NCBI GenBank assembly: GCA_002189035.1
Contig: NEEC01000031.1
Coordinates: forward strand, 186,001-250,000
Length of the DNA stretch: 64,000 nucleotides
Source of the DNA: Utricularia gibba
Taxonomy: Eukaryota > Streptophyta > Magnoliopsida > Lamiales > Lentibulariaceae
Direction of reading: 5' to 3'
Positions 1 to 13,227 of this stretch are shown piece by piece. Both the position numbers and the translations under genes were made by a program. The notes beneath the pieces were generated by a model that saw only the letters and a program-made list of their open reading frames with translations, had not been told where the DNA came from and did not search any database. Position 1 is the stretch's first letter, and every line of letters starts with the position of its first letter.

Positions 1-429
1 CCAGATCCGTTGGTTACGTGTTTTTGGGTTTCAGTTCGATATAATGACAGGGATTTTGAAGGGAAAAAAGAAGATGCGAAACCTGGGCATGGTCCGTGAT
101 TCCGATGGAGGCAACAGGGCCATCGTGCTTCACCCATTCATGGGATTTGGCGTATTTCAGTCCCTCGAGAACTACAACAGAAGCCCAACAAGGAAAAAAT
201 TTATCTTGAAGTCTTGAACAATTAGCGTTTGAAAGATCTGCAGTGGCGTTTACCGGTTGAGAAGCATCTGGAGAGTGAAAATGCGGAGGAAACTGATGCT
301 GACTTCGCTGAAATCTTGAGTGGATTTGCTGCGGAGGAAGCCCAAATTCTGAGTGCCATTTTGTATGAATCTCCCAATCTATTGGAAACGTGGGAGATGC
401 CTTCTTTTTTCAGCACTACGGTGGAATAG
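1..429 (+). other. unrecognised coding-like fragment at the left edge
   Basis: The last open stretch (229-429) encodes an acidic helix-rich tail that ends in a Ser-Pro-Asn-Leu-Leu-Glu-Thr-Trp-Glu motif before its stop codon. Upstream, protein-like pieces occur in other frames (1-96, about 96-206, 196-216, 216-254), so no single frame is open. Joining them would need both apparent insertions and deletions. This could be the 3' end of a gene that starts outside the window, with short introns or sequence errors, or a decayed copy. I do not recognise the family. Coding status is uncertain. Confidence 0.3.
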
Positions 430-717
430 CACTGAAAGCCTTTTCTTTCTGGTTGGTTGTGTTGTTATCTCTGATGAATGGTGGAAAATGAATGCCTCAT
501 CTTTCGACATCATGAGGTTCTTACACCTCACTCCAATTTCGTTCGTGCATCTTTGCAAGTTGTAGCATTTTTAAATGGCCTTTTATCAGTGGCTCTACTG
601 TGTATTTTTAACTAAGAACATGAGAATGCCCAAATACAGTGAAGATTTGTGTATCTGTACCAAGTATACACAGTTGGAGATTTGATGCAGTTACTTGCAG
701 TCATATCTCGGTGAGAA

Positions 718-2275
718 TCATTGGGTGTTCCAGTAAGAGGTGGGAAACCATTTTGACATCAGAGAATGCTTTGCCTTCATTATCAGCATGAAGATGCCGT
801 AGCAGGGAATATGCATCAGGGCAACAACTGAGTACCTACAGAAGTTCATCTACTGACTCGTAATGGAACGAAGGAATAACATTATCAAATCAAAAGTGAT
901 GGAGCTTGCTACCATAAGGGGGAGAATGATGATGAGAGATCAAGGAAAGGGTAAGGCCACCTGATTCAGAGCCGATTTTTTAGTAGGGATTCATCTGATT
1001 TCTATGTTACCAGTGAAATGTCAACAAACATGGCTTACCAAAGTGAGATACAGGCATGGACAATCCATTGAAAGATGACATATACTGAAGTCCAGAGGAA
1101 GAAGTAGCTGATTCTGAACCATGGGAACCTCTGCAAGGATGGGAGACTAAACTCTGTTTTTGTGCTGTTGAAATTTTTTGTGCGTAACAGATCTTTCAAA
1201 AGTACTAACCAAGCAGTTTATGGCAGTATCGCCAAGCAAAAACACCGCGTTGATGAAGTGCATGCTAGCATTCAGCTGATACAGAGATCAAATACAGCTT
1301 CAGAGAAACAGATGGTTTTCTTCTGTACGCCAAAGCTTTGATTCATCAAGACCTTTTGAGGTTTTATGGAAAGGGTATTGTTTGTGACTTACAAAATTCA
1401 GTTTGTAGTCTTTGATGGCAAGAAAGGGAACAATGATGAACCAGAAGACTATATCCGTCAATATAACAGCTCCAGCGTTCATCTTCAAGGCAACAGAAAT
1501 GCAGTCAAATATTAACTAGAGAAAAATTTCAAAATATGTCATTTACCTGGAATATGATCTGAAAGACATAAGACAAGAATCCTGCCTTTTGGTTTTCATG
1601 ATTCATGCCTTCCACCTTCTCTTCGATCTTCGACGATCCAAGGGCTCCATTTTCATGGTCAGAATGCAGGATTTCACTAATTTTATGGACATATTTGTAG
1701 CATCCATAAATGGACAGCAAAGATCCAAGCTGCAGACGCTTAACAGTCAAATTGGAAGGGTGGATTCGGAGTAAATACACTTCTTTTGAATTCTTGATAA
1801 GTATCTTACTGCGAAGTAGATGGTAACCAGTATGAAAGTCCACCTGTTGAGGAACGCAATGAAAGCTTCAGATTGGTTGAAAGATGCAGCGGAAAGGGAA
1901 TGTCATTGTATGATGTGAGGAACCAAGATGGGCCAGGAGTACTCACTGAGTGTAAAAGTAGAAGATGTTTGCTCCATCGAAGCAGACAATCAGTATCAAC
2001 ATGAGCAGAAGCACTTTGAATGCAAAAACTCTAAACACCAAGAGATAAGCAGGGTGCATACTCTTGAGACATGGCCTCCACACTTCATCTTCAATCAGGA
2101 ATCCAGGAGGCTCTTTCTGTTTGCTTAATGTGCTTCCATCGTCTAAATCCGGCTGCCGACATTCGTTCCTCAGTATGAGAATCGAGGCAACAACTATTGA
2201 CACCAGAATCCATATCCCACAGAGCAAGACCCTCCAATTCAGCCAATATGAAGTGGTAGTTGTGTCCACAGTCAT
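718..2275 (-). CDS. plant-specific multi-pass transmembrane protein (AT1G10660/AT3G27770/AT5G62960 type)
   Basis: Eight exons: 2275-1947, 1843-1810, 1729-1547, 1482-1393, 1275-1210, 1130-1039, 960-913 and 835-718. All introns are GT..AG and the total is exactly 320 codons (319 aa). The protein has about seven hydrophobic segments: one near residues 15-35, one near 80-103, and a conserved C-terminal half. Recognition rests on family signatures such as WRPCLKS, GSLLSIYGCY, QIIFQMNAGAV, AVFLLGD and WWPYPFLDLSS, which match an uncharacterised plant membrane-protein family as I remember it. The molecular function is not known to me. The start was placed at the Met of MTVDTTT because the family's conserved region begins there. 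The frame stays open further upstream, so a longer N terminus is possible. It is divergent from the RING gene that starts at 5174. Confidence 0.82.
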
Positions 2276-5173
2276 GGCTGGATGCCAAGACCTATTTGAC
2301 CCTGTTATTGAAGCTGCCAGGGTCGTGCTTTCGTACAAAAGCTTTCGTAATTGCTGCACAGTATGAGGCTGCAAAAGCTCCATGGCTTCTATGAAATCAA
2401 GAGTTTCCTTCTGAAGCTCAGCTGAATGTATGAAGAGAGTCCCTAGTAACCCCCCTTGCTGCTGCGTGCTGAAGCTTAGATGCACCAAATTTACAGCTTT
2501 TGGGATTTCAATCCAAAGCCAGAAATACTAAGAAATCCAAAAAAAAAAAAAAGGAAGAACATGAAGGCAAAGAGTTGAGATCGGCAAGCGTAGGATAGAT
2601 GTGCTGTCAATACAAAAAGCTTGGAATTGCAGGAAAGAATCATATTCACATGGACAAGATTACAGTGAATTCCCTTGATCATGGCTATCTTTGAGGAGGG
2701 CCCATCTAAAGCAAGTTAATCATAACCTTCCTCCAATGTGGGATCATCCCAGCAACTTCATTATGCCTAGAGACACCATAAAACAACCAAGAAAAGTGAT
2801 TAGCTATACCTAGCATAAACAACAACCTTGAAAATAATTGTAATATGTATCTTTCATTGAGGCTTGATTGTTTAGCTCAACTGACCCCACTAGAACAGCA
2901 ACCAAAGATTCATTGCTTCTTCGGGTAATGATAACAGAAATGCACATACGGCCTCCTCCACGGTTCTGCTTTGGAATACACAGGGAGGGGGTGGGGGGAT
3001 CACATGAATGATGCTTTTCTTCGTAAAAAAAACGTGTCAGAGGGAGAGGTTAGAGGAAAAGAAAGGTTTTGAGCGTAAGCTTTCACTTTTCTTCCAGAGA
3101 TGTTCATATTCCTGTTCACCCAGAGTTTCCATTTCATCAATAAAAAATGACATAGTTCCAACACTTCTGTATAAAAAAATAGGAGACCATGGAAGTTTCA
3201 CGTGTGGAAATATGTATGGAAATTGGAAACGTGGGGTGTCAGATGTCAGCCGGATTCTTTTCAGGGGTCCACGTTACACTGGATGCGAGAGAGAAGATGG
3301 GTCTGACTTCAGAGTGCTTTCTTTATTTGCATGGAGTAGGATTTATTTCATTGAGCACCTCATCTTTTCTATTTGGGAATCTGCCTTTTTTTCATCAAAT
3401 TCTTGCAAAAGAACGAACAAGATTTGAACTTGAGGGATTTCTTTTCCCATTCCCATTTTCGATATACATATGGTGTGTGTGTGTTTGCATGCTCGGCCCT
3501 AAAAGATGTTGGGGAAGTGGAGAGAAAGGGACAATTCCATTCGGAATATGAACCCATTCTTGCGGAAAGGGATTTCATGAATCACTCGGTCCATTGCACA
3601 GCAGCAACCCCCTGAGTGCACTGGGCGTGGAAGCACAGAGGGCATGGTGTGAGGATGACTGCTGGGAAGGCTTCGTTCCTGCCCCGCACACAGGCGGGCA
3701 GGCAGGCAGGCAGGCAGGCGGGCAGGCAGGCAGGCGCCACTCCGGTGGAACAAAGCTGAACTGAACTGAACTGGTGGGAGTTGAAAGAAGCAAGTCGTCA
3801 TGGTCATGCTGCTGTGGAAAGCAGATGAAACCCCTACCCGCTGTAGCCTCCTGTAGACACATCAATTACAATCAATGCCCCTGTCCCAAAAGCCTACGTG
3901 AAAAAAAAAAGAATAGTTTTTTTTTTCAGAATAAATTTCATTTTGAGGAGCAATTAATAATTTTGGTGGGAGGTGGGGTGTTTTTAAATAATTTATATAA
4001 TAATTTGAATCTGATTTAATAGTTTTTAAATTATATTAAAATATTTGAAAAAATAAAAATTATTGCTGAACTTGTAGAAATGAGCATTCTTTATATTTTC
4101 TTGACCCAATTATTATTCCACATTTTAATAATATTATTATTATTCTCAACGGCAACAAACATAAAACATGGCAGACGAAAAAAAAATGAATAGAAAAATA
4201 AGACAGTTGATTTCCCAATTTCGCTGGCATTGGCATAACCAACAAGAAAGCTGCTGTGGATTCGGACAACACAGTCAAGGAAAGGGAGGAAGGAAGGAAG
4301 GAAGGCGGAGATGTTGAGGCAAGCAAGGAAAAGGGAAAGCGAAAGATGGCAAGGAAAAGAAAATTCAGCTTGAATTAGGGAGATTGTGATGAAGAAGAAA
4401 ACCGGTCTGTTTGTTCCAGAGACGTCTTCCCTTTCAATTTTTCTCGCCACCAACTACGCAGCAAACCATCAATACCAACGAATGGATTCCTTCCTCTCAC
4501 CTTTTTGATTTTTTTTTTTTTTGGGTGGGTTCTTCTTTTTTCTTACCCGAAACAACATAACAACTACGACTCTTCCCACCACCATTCCACTTTGATAATA
4601 ATGGCTATTATTATTCCTACTATCTCCCAGCTTTTCATTTGCCCTTCTCCCTCTTTCATTATTTCTGTTGCCTAGCACCGCTCCTTGTGGTCATTCCGAT
4701 TGGTTCTAGATGTGGATTCACTGATTAAAGCAACGATTTTGGTGGGTGTTACCTTTTTTACAACTATACAATCGCTTCAAGATCGGTTTCGTGTAACGAT
4801 ACTCGTTTTTTCGATGAGGTCTCTGCTCTGGTTTTCTGGGTTTTTTTAGCTCATATGATTTGTGTGAATCATGGGATTCTTTTTTCTGTTTTCTCTTTTA
4901 AAAGGATCGGTTTTGTGAGATTTTTGAAACCAGTGCCAGGGAAATGCTTACTGCTGGATTGCTATATTGATCATTTTCTGGGTCTGCCAATTGAAAAATT
5001 GGTGGGGATGATGCTATTAGAACCTGATACTTCGATTGCTGTCTCTTTACCATCTTGATGCTTTTTTTTTTTTTTTATCTGGGATGTTTTAAGTTCAAGG
5101 GAACTCATGCTCTTCGCAAATAGTCATCGGGATTGATGTTGATCATATCGATTTCGTTACGATTTTCAGGAAT
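2276..5173. other. intergenic region between divergent genes
   Basis: This is the shared upstream region of the membrane-protein gene (-) and the BOI-type gene (+). It holds poly-A and poly-T tracts, a GGCA repeat at 3691-3735, an AT-rich block around 3940-4150 and pyrimidine-rich sequence near 4480-4680. The first coding exon of the right-hand gene begins just after an acceptor at 5168-5170, so a non-coding 5' exon should lie roughly within 4600-4850. The short ORFs here show no protein-like features. Confidence 0.6.
3691..3735. repeat. GGCA tetranucleotide microsatellite
   Basis: Tandem GGCA/CAGG units, interrupted by CGGG variants, run for about 45 bp in non-coding DNA. Confidence 0.9.
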
Positions 5174-6677
5174 ATGTTGAACCCTGGAGGAACTAATGGA
5201 AACAATATTTTCCCAGGTTTTATGCAGAGCAATATGTTTCCCCAGCTCCAGTTATTTGGGCATGGTTAGTTGTTTACTTTTCCTCACTAATCATAGAAAT
5301 GCTGATCTCCTCTGTAATGTATTAAATGTGATCTCCTATGCTTGAACATTATTGCACTGTGAACAATGCAAAGCTGTTTCCTCGATGTGAAAAAGCTCCG
5401 GTATTTTTCTTTGTACGTTGGTCTCCTGCATCATCTCCCTTTGGAGAGCTCATGTATTTCCCTATTTACCAGTTACTCTGCTTATTTGTTAATGCACTAG
5501 TCATGCTTCGGTCGTATAAAAGAACCCCTGGTTTTTCTCCAATGGCATTCTCATCCATTATGTTGGTATCGCTTGATTGAGAATCAAGTTGTTCGATTTG
5601 AATGTTGGATATCCTCCCTGTATGCTTTCCTCTTCAAATGGGAGTGATCACTTGCTATATGCTCCTCATTTGTGCGATTCCTAGATTTGCTCATGCTACG
5701 CTATGGTGTGTTTTTGCCATTGTTATGCTTTTCTGCGTTCTGATTTTCTGAAATTTTGTTGCAGTTAATCCATCTGCCGGTCCTGGCACCGTGAACTATA
5801 TGAGCGCCAGCCAGGTTGCGGTTGAGAATACTCCCCCTATAAGCAGAGGTGCAGTTGGTGATGCAGTTTGCGGTCAACAGAAGCTTCCGATGTCGAATAA
5901 TAGCTTCTATCCAAGTGAACCTCTCCGAGTCAGATCAGCTTTGAATCATCATCCTGTATCCACAGGGCTTAAACTTTCTTGCGAGGAAGATGAGAGAAAT
6001 TCGACCGTCACTTCAGCAGCTGAGAATGTGACCCCTCTCGGAGTGTCCCTCGGAAATGCTGTCAAAACAGAGCTACATCGGCAAAGAGATGAGTTCTCCC
6101 AGTTCATCAAACTTCAGGTACCTACTCCGGGCTCTTAAGAAAGATGGCTGTAGTGCTTTCCAACATTATTTAACTGTGGCCTTGCATCCAGGAACAAAAT
6201 GTTCTGAAGGGTGTGCAGGAGATGAGTCAGAGACACACGGTCTCGTTGCTCGCTGCATTAGAAAAAGGCATCAACCAGAAGTTGCAGGAGAAGGATGTGG
6301 AAATCGAGAGCATGAACAAAAGAAACAGAGAATTGACTGAGAAGATAAGGCAAGTGGCTTTGGAAGCCCAGTCTTGGCACTGCAAAGCAAAGTACAATGA
6401 ATCGGTCGTGAACACCCTGAAGAGCAACATCCAGAAGCTGATGGCTCAAGGCACGGGGCAAGCTCGTGAGGGCTCGGGAGACAGCGAGGTAGACGATGCC
6501 ACCTCTTGCTCGGGGACCGGAACCCTGCTGACTTGCAGGGCTTGCAAGTTGAAAGAAGTATGCATCTTGATAATGCCCTGTCGACATCTCTGCGTATGCT
6601 CCGACTGCGACGGCTTCGTCCACAGTTGCCCCGTTTGCCAAGCGACGAAAACTGCAAGCCTTCGCGTGTACATGTAA
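5174..6677 (+). CDS. BOI/BRG-type RING E3 ubiquitin ligase
   Basis: Three coding exons: 5174-5264, 5765-6117 and 6192-6677, in total 310 codons (309 aa). The C terminus carries a compact RING: CRAC, CxxxxxPCRHLCVC, then CPVC. It ends 11 residues after the last Cys pair, in SLRVYM, as in the Arabidopsis BOI (BOTRYTIS SUSCEPTIBLE1 INTERACTOR) and BRG proteins. A predicted coiled coil precedes it, with repeated Glu/Lys/Gln residues, followed by a Trp-containing segment that resembles the family's WRD region. Family members are E3 ligases that restrain cell death and gibberellin/DELLA output, so this one is inferred to ubiquitinate nuclear or cytosolic partners. The start lies 3 nt inside an exon whose acceptor is at 5168-5170, so a 5' UTR intron is likely. 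Confidence 0.88.
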
Positions 6678-7071
6678 GCATCCTGATGCTTGCGGATCTC
6701 CTCAAAATGATCACTCCACGCAGATTATCATGGAACTTATTTGGTGAAGGGAGGGCGATGGACACCGCCGGCTTTGCGATGTATTACTACGCTTGAATAA
6801 GTACGTGAACCACCTAATTTTTTTCCCACAGTGAGCTTGCTCTGCCGTAGACGGTGATCAAAAAGAGCTGGTCTGAAAAGAGCGTCATCTCCGGCGAGAT
6901 GGGGGCATTAAAAGTATCGAATTAATCTCCACCCTTGATCCCATCTTTCCATCCAACGGTTGGGAAAATTTTCACCAACCGGAAAATGTAAAACAATCCA
7001 GGCACAGGCACAAGCACAGGGTTGTGTTTAGTATTATTTATTATGAGGAGATGAGGAACAGAGGAATTCAT
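6678..7071. other. intergenic, convergent gene ends
   Basis: This stretch should hold the 3' UTRs of the BOI-type gene (+) and the boron transporter (-). I see no other feature in it. Confidence 0.6.
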
Positions 7072-10000
7072 TCATCGACAAGGAAAACAAGACGCAGACA
7101 GACAAGACACGCAGGCAGAGTCAGCAAGGAAAGGGATCTTTGCCTCGAGAGTACGTACACCATATGATGGATGATGATAAAGACGGCGATCATGGGGATC
7201 CTCGACTGCTTTGGCCGAGCAACGAAGGTCGAGGGCTCGGGTTTGTTTCATTTCTCGGAATCTGGGACTGGGGCTTCGGCTCCTCTCCACCTTTATCTCG
7301 CCCAAACGAGGGCTCACCGCTAGCCGGGGGCTGTAAAGGGATTTCATTTCTGCTCGGGGAGACTGGCTGGAACTCGTCAGTTTTGGGCTGCGACCCACTC
7401 GTATTTCCCCGCGGCTTCTGGTCATGATCTCGTCCAGTACCTCTCCGCTGTCGGGAGTCATTGAATGGGGGGGCTGCTGAACCTGCTCCTGTTCCTGCTC
7501 CTGCAGTGGTTTTGTATCAACAGGTAAGCGAGGGGTTTGGGATGTTTCAGAAGTCCGCTTAAAAATTGCTTCTTGGACCTTAGACTTCGTATAAAACCGG
7601 CCTTTTTTTCAGGTGTCAATTTTACCTCGAAGGGCAAGTTGTAGCTTATAGCGGGTGCTTCTTCGTAGGCTGCAGCATCCAGATCTTGAAGATGAGCCCC
7701 TTTGAAGAACTTTGGAAGAATGTACTGGCGAACAGGGACCAGAAGCATGATCAGCAGAGGGAAAAGGACCCCAGCTATGGGGATCCAGGTGATGCCGAAG
7801 CAGAGGAACAAGTAGAATGTCTGGAACAATGTGAACAATGCGATTGCTTTGAAAGGCACCGTCTCGACAAAAGTTGCATGGTACGCTTCCAGGACCCTGT
7901 TCCAGCGGAGAGAAGCACTTTCTTTGAGAACTAGGAATAGGAAAATGACGAGGATCAATGTGCACGTACATGTATCTTCGGCTAGGAGCAGTAAAAAGCA
8001 ATAGAATCCTCTCCCAGAACTGGTTCCCAGGCAAGCTTTCGATCGCCATGTATGCGAAGTAGCCCCAAAGAACCGAAGTTGGGATCTTTTGTAAGATGGG
8101 CATGGCAGCTACACAAGCTGCGACCATCAATGCCTGGAGCAAATTGCTAAGGCGTTGCTCTTTCACTTCCACGGGGAGAAGATCATCAATTTCCTTATCC
8201 ACATCGAAAATTGTTTCATCAACAGGCGCATCCATATAGCCATCCCTATAAGCTTGTTGGATGGTTGAGTCTTTTAGTTCCTTGAGTCCCTGTTTGACCA
8301 CATATCTGCTGTAAGAGGTTGCTTACTTGCTAGCACGGCAATTCATTCATCATTCAAGAATTAAGCTTACTGAAGCAGCTGGAGTTTGAAAGACAAGAGG
8401 GGTCTGCATTCCCGTGTAAGCATCTTGCATCCTTCTATACAGCTGAGTTAAATTGGCGTTCTTTCGAATGCTGTCACGTGCAGTTGACACAAGCTTATTC
8501 CTCAGAAGCTGTAAGCAGAATAAAAACCAGAGATCAAAATGGTGGTAAAACATAGGGCAGATGGATGAGATTCAGGTTTAGTCATAGAAGCAAGATGCAA
8601 GCTGGATTCCACTTCTCACCTGATGTTTCAAGGTCGCCAAGCTTTTTGTGTGCATTGGGGACTGTGGAATGACTCCGTTGGAGGGAGGTATGCCAAGGAG
8701 TCCACAGATTATGACCTTATGGTTTTCAAATGCATGGAACCAGAGTTAAGAGACACTTCCTAATGAAGCTGAGCATTTTACTTGAATAGCATGACTGTAC
8801 GAATATTTACCAAGAATCCAAGAACAAGAAGATCATAATGATAAGATGAAGGCTTCTTCAGATTGAATTCCTTCTGCTGTGCTAGTTGAGATGCAACGCT
8901 ATGATCGAAGTAGTAAAGAACTGCAATCATTGTTGCCGGAATGAATGCTCCGATTATGTACAGTGCAGGAACTTTCCCCATATCCTGTGCATAATCCATT
9001 GAATTTCTAGAATTCAAGAGTGAAAGATCTCTGCATTTTTTGTATGAGCATCAGTGATAAAGGAGTAGTACCAGAATGATGGTCCAGTTTGCGTATGCAC
9101 CAGCTGACCATGGATTTGGACTGAGAAGCCGTCGTGGGATTCCTCGTGGAACATCATTGGTTGGGATGTAAGATACAGCAGTCCACACAAGAACCATCAG
9201 TGGAACACCATAGTCTGCGATGAATCCTCGAAGCCATCCTTTGAATGGCCACAATATACATCAGCAAAGTCAGGTATTTACACTAGAATGGGAAATGCAG
9301 ATTGAACACTTCGAATACCTGCTCCATATCGCCAAGATCTCGCCTTTCGACTTTTCAAAGCAGTCAGAAGAAGGCCAAATGAGAGCACCAACGCAAACAT
9401 GCCGTTTCCAAAGCGCCAAGAAGGTAAAAATGCTGTATCTTGACCATTCTCTCGTTTGGGGACTCGAAATTCTTCCACTATTCCCTGGCAATGCATCGAC
9501 GAACCTTGTCAGCAGAAAGAATTTCAAGTGTATCGGAGACGTTCTGCCAATGATACTTACCTTGATTGCCTGCTGCATGAAGAGCATTGCAATCAGAAGG
9601 CCAAACAATTCCCCAGCTAGACGTGTAAACCGGTTGATAATCGAGCAAGCACCCAAGATGGCCAACAAGAATAGCAGGAGAGCAGTCCAGACACACACCC
9701 TGAACTCAAGCAGTATAGTATCAGAGATGTACTCAAAAAGGCAAGTATCTTGGTAAGTTAGTTAATACCATCCTGTCCAGGCTAAAAACAGCTCCTGTCC
9801 CAGATCCTTTCGATCCTTAGCAAAATCAAACATGAAGGTGTACATTAAAACAGTTGGCTCTGCTACACCAAGTATAAGCAGAGGCTGCCCGCCAATGACC
9901 GAGTGGATCACACCACAAAGTGCTGTCGATGCCAGAGTCTGAACAGCAGTTAATGTTCCATCTGCAACACAAATAGTACGGTTTCTTCAGTAACTTAAGG

Positions 10001-10368
10001 AAAATGGGGCAGGGGATCCTGAATAGTCCAGGAAACATGACTGACTAGTGTTTCTTTCCAGTTGCTCCCCAAATGAAATAACAGGAATGGCTGATGCGAA
10101 GAATATGTATGTTGTTGGGGCAAGAATCCTGCAGAAGGAACATGCCTTGTTCTTTGAGGCGTCAATTTGAATATGAATATACTGCAAGTCGATGCAAAAG
10201 TCCAAGGAGCAAAGAATACAGAGACAGAACAAAAGCGCTGATTTAGATAATCGAGTAAACACACCTGATACCAGAGCTTAAACCACCGGTCCAGTCTTGC
10301 TTGTAACACAAAAGTCTTCCCTTGATATCATTTTTGATACCGCGAAAAGGAACAAAAGTTTCCTCCAT
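7072..10368 (-). CDS. BOR1: BOR1-type boron (borate) efflux transporter
   Basis: Twelve exons: 10368-10265, 10128-10046, 9961-9769, 9699-9561, 9484-9319, 9238-9072, 8984-8811, 8715-8620, 8508-8371, 8289-7970, 7896-7626 and 7500-7072. All phases agree and the total is 760 codons (759 aa). The protein is an SLC4-like anion-exchanger fold with the family's [43 protein letters not shown] and [16 protein letters not shown] motifs. BOR1 exports borate at the plasma membrane for xylem loading. Two tyrosine sorting motifs (YxxM) fall at residues 398 and 405 in the cytosolic loop, the positions known for endocytosis of Arabidopsis BOR1. A Lys in FFKGAH (about residue 592) corresponds to the region of the BOR1 ubiquitination site. 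The acceptor of exon 10 was chosen at 8290 because it alone keeps the phase and gives the rice-like GLKELKDS junction. The C-terminal tail is Arg/Ser/Pro-rich and less conserved. Confidence 0.93.
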
Positions 10369-13227
10369 GGAAGCACAGGTTTTTTTTTTTTAATTTTTTG
10401 CTCGTTAGGGGTGGGGATGAAATGGAAAGATTTTGAACTTGGAAACGAATCAAAAGGGACTCAAGAGGCAAAGAGACAGCGATTAAACTTGAATAAGCAT
10501 GAAGCCAACGTAGACGGTATCGACAAACTCCCTGATAAGTGCTCTATGACAAAGTTAGAACCTTTACATTATGAAGAATCTATAGCTCCCATATGAATAC
10601 AACGAACTAAATATTACAACTACGGATGAGAAATCATGGATCCAAAACTTTCCTACAGCTACTTGTATTCCATGTTCATCATAAACAAACAAAAAAAGAG
10701 GAACTCTAAGGAGTTGAATCCATAGAATTAACAAGCTTCCGAATGGAGGGAAACCAAGAAAATCAACAAAAACTTGAAACTCAGTCACATGGTTCACTTT
10801 TTATCAAAGTTTTAGAAAATTTAATCCTCTGGTGGAGCTATAGACTGAGAAATGGTAAAAATCAACCTACTTAGCGAAACCCCATTAGCGGAAAGCTTCA
10901 AACATAATCATTCAAGAAAAATGGAATAGGCAAAATAGAAAGAACAGGGAGTAATCTGAGGAATTAACGGGAACCATTACTAGTCACAGGGTAAAGGTGT
11001 GGAGAACAAGTGACAGTTTAATAGCATTAGATCGCAGAGATCCCACCTTTTTTTGCAGTTACATTACTAACACAAAAGACCCTTTTTCTGGAAAGAAACA
11101 GCTTCAAGAACTGAACAGTTCTTATTTGAACAATAAACACACCAAAATGTAACCAGAACAAAGTAGACAGAGAAAGGTGTGGGTTAAATTTCTTCTTTCC
11201 TCCTCTAATAATGTGTGTTGCTGTGCCCGTCACTTGAGAGATCACAAAATGATTCTGCTGGAGTAGGGACTGGAAAATGCAAATAGTGGGTAACAAAAGC
11301 CAGCATAAATAGAACCAAAAGCCTAAAAAGCAAACAAAAAACTCAATATCGCACAGCTAAGAAAGTTTGGTATTTTTTTGGAGGGTAAAGTTTTTTATTT
11401 TTTAGTTCAAAAGCTAGAAGTCAGGCCAGCTATTCCGCGTTGGAGGCCCTATGAATGTAATAGAATATACGCTCATTATGCAGATAAGCCAATCGAAAGG
11501 TTCTTCCTTTCTTGTCGTAAAAAATCAATGAGTCCTAAAGTTTCGATTTTTTAACCGAAATTTGAGTTACAGATTAAAACCGATATTGGGTGAATGATAA
11601 CAGTAGCTATTTTGTTTGAAGCATTTTGTGAACATAGATCACTGTTCCTTCTTCGTATTGTCTCTCTCCTTTAGAATTGCTGATTTTTAAAGGTTTTCTT
11701 TTTGACATTTTGCTTTTGTTGCCTGGGCCGAGAACGAATAAAAATAAAAACAAATAATGGGAGGGGGGGGGGGTGTAAAGGTAACACCAAAAGGGAGCAT
11801 TATTAGCTGCAATCATTCCTATTATTATCAGCAAACTCATTGATTTTTACATGAATGGGTTGCTTAGTGCGCTTGGTAGTTATTCAGGAACCTTGTCCTG
11901 TGGTCGCCTTCTGTCTTTCTTTGAGAAATGCCGCAGTTCTCTAACATGAACAGCACAGCACAGCACAGGTTGGGGGTTTACTCCCCTGGTAATAATAACC
12001 CAACCAGAGAGAGGCACTGGGTGGTTGTCGGCGTGTGTGTGTTTGGAAGAAGGGTGGGGGTATCTTTTTCAAATTCCAAGACAAACGCAAGTGGGGAGTG
12101 GGGGTGGGGGTAGGAGGGGATTGCATAATAATGGAGACAGATGCTCCACGAAGTCAACTCTCACTCATCATCGGGTCGCCAGACTTTTGGATGTTTGGAG
12201 GATGGTGATGCCCATGCCATGGATGCACCCCCCTTCTCACCATCAGCTCAGCAAGAGGGTGAAACGTGAAAAATGATATTCATCATGCGCTTGCTTTTAG
12301 GCTTCATTTTCAAAGTAGGAGCAGGAGGGGCACATCACTGATTGGCTCCCTCCAAAAAGGGGAGAGAAGGAAGGAATTCCAATCTCTCATCTTTAATCTC
12401 GCTCTGGTGTCTGGTCTGGTGTTGCCTAACACGCTAGATGCTGATGGTAGGTTAGAGTTGCTGCACGTCTGCATTGACCGGCCCGGCCCCTGAGGGCAGG
12501 GCTGGTTGTTCCAGTGAGCAGAGCCAACCACTAGGCGGTGATGCTATCACCCACGCCTGAAGACCATGCTCAGTCATGGCTACCCCACTGATGTTTATCT
12601 ACTTAACAAACACTCTCAGGCTACAACCACGCCTCTGGAAAAGCCAAAACTGCGACGACTCAAACCTGGTTGCCGTCCAAATGATGAAGAATGTTTTCTC
12701 AAGGATTGTTGAAGTTTCGAGTTTCCAGAGAGTGAAGACTCACAGCAAAATGCACAAGGTCAGGTGCCCCTGTTGGGTGTGGGTACTCACGCCACAGTCA
12801 AGAAAGGGGTGGATGTTAAAAGAGCAGCCCCTACAACGGACGTGGACTTGATAATTAACTCCACACCATACCAATAATGAACACGGTGCATGATGTTTCA
12901 ACTTCAGAGCATCATGGTCTCTCGAATCATTGGACGCACGTCTCCCCATAATTTTTATATCATAGGCTAGGAAATATAGACAATGGGCAGTACACTTACA
13001 TATTATTAGGCATTTGATGGGCCTCCATCAGCATCAATCCTTACACATGGTCTTTTCATAGCATGTGAAAACCTGCATAAGCGTTTCCCAACATCACCTT
13101 TCCGTGCATTCACATTTCACAAGTTCTGCATGCGTCAATGCCTCACTAGAAGCTGTACCTTCTACACCATCGAATTGGTAAATTCAGGAATCCGTGTCCG
13201 AGTGTTATATTCTCCTCCTTGTCGATT
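10369..13227. other. intergenic region upstream of BOR1-type gene
   Basis: This stretch of about 2.9 kb would contain the promoter and 5' UTR of the boron transporter (-) and the 3' end of the PORR gene (-). It holds a run of 11 G at 11763-11773 and scattered A/T tracts. Short ORFs such as 10564-10797 and 11027-11296 show no family signature. I recognise no gene or transposon. Confidence 0.55.

Noticed and set aside
3180-3600. Overlapping ORFs of 70-139 codons near 3.0-3.6 kb
   Set aside because: No recognisable domains, mixed composition, and no consistent splice or start context.
6258-6765. Minus-strand ORFs of 127 and 164 codons opposite the BOI RING exon
   Set aside because: The RING and coiled-coil on the plus strand explain the sequence. 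The antisense frames are mirror effects.
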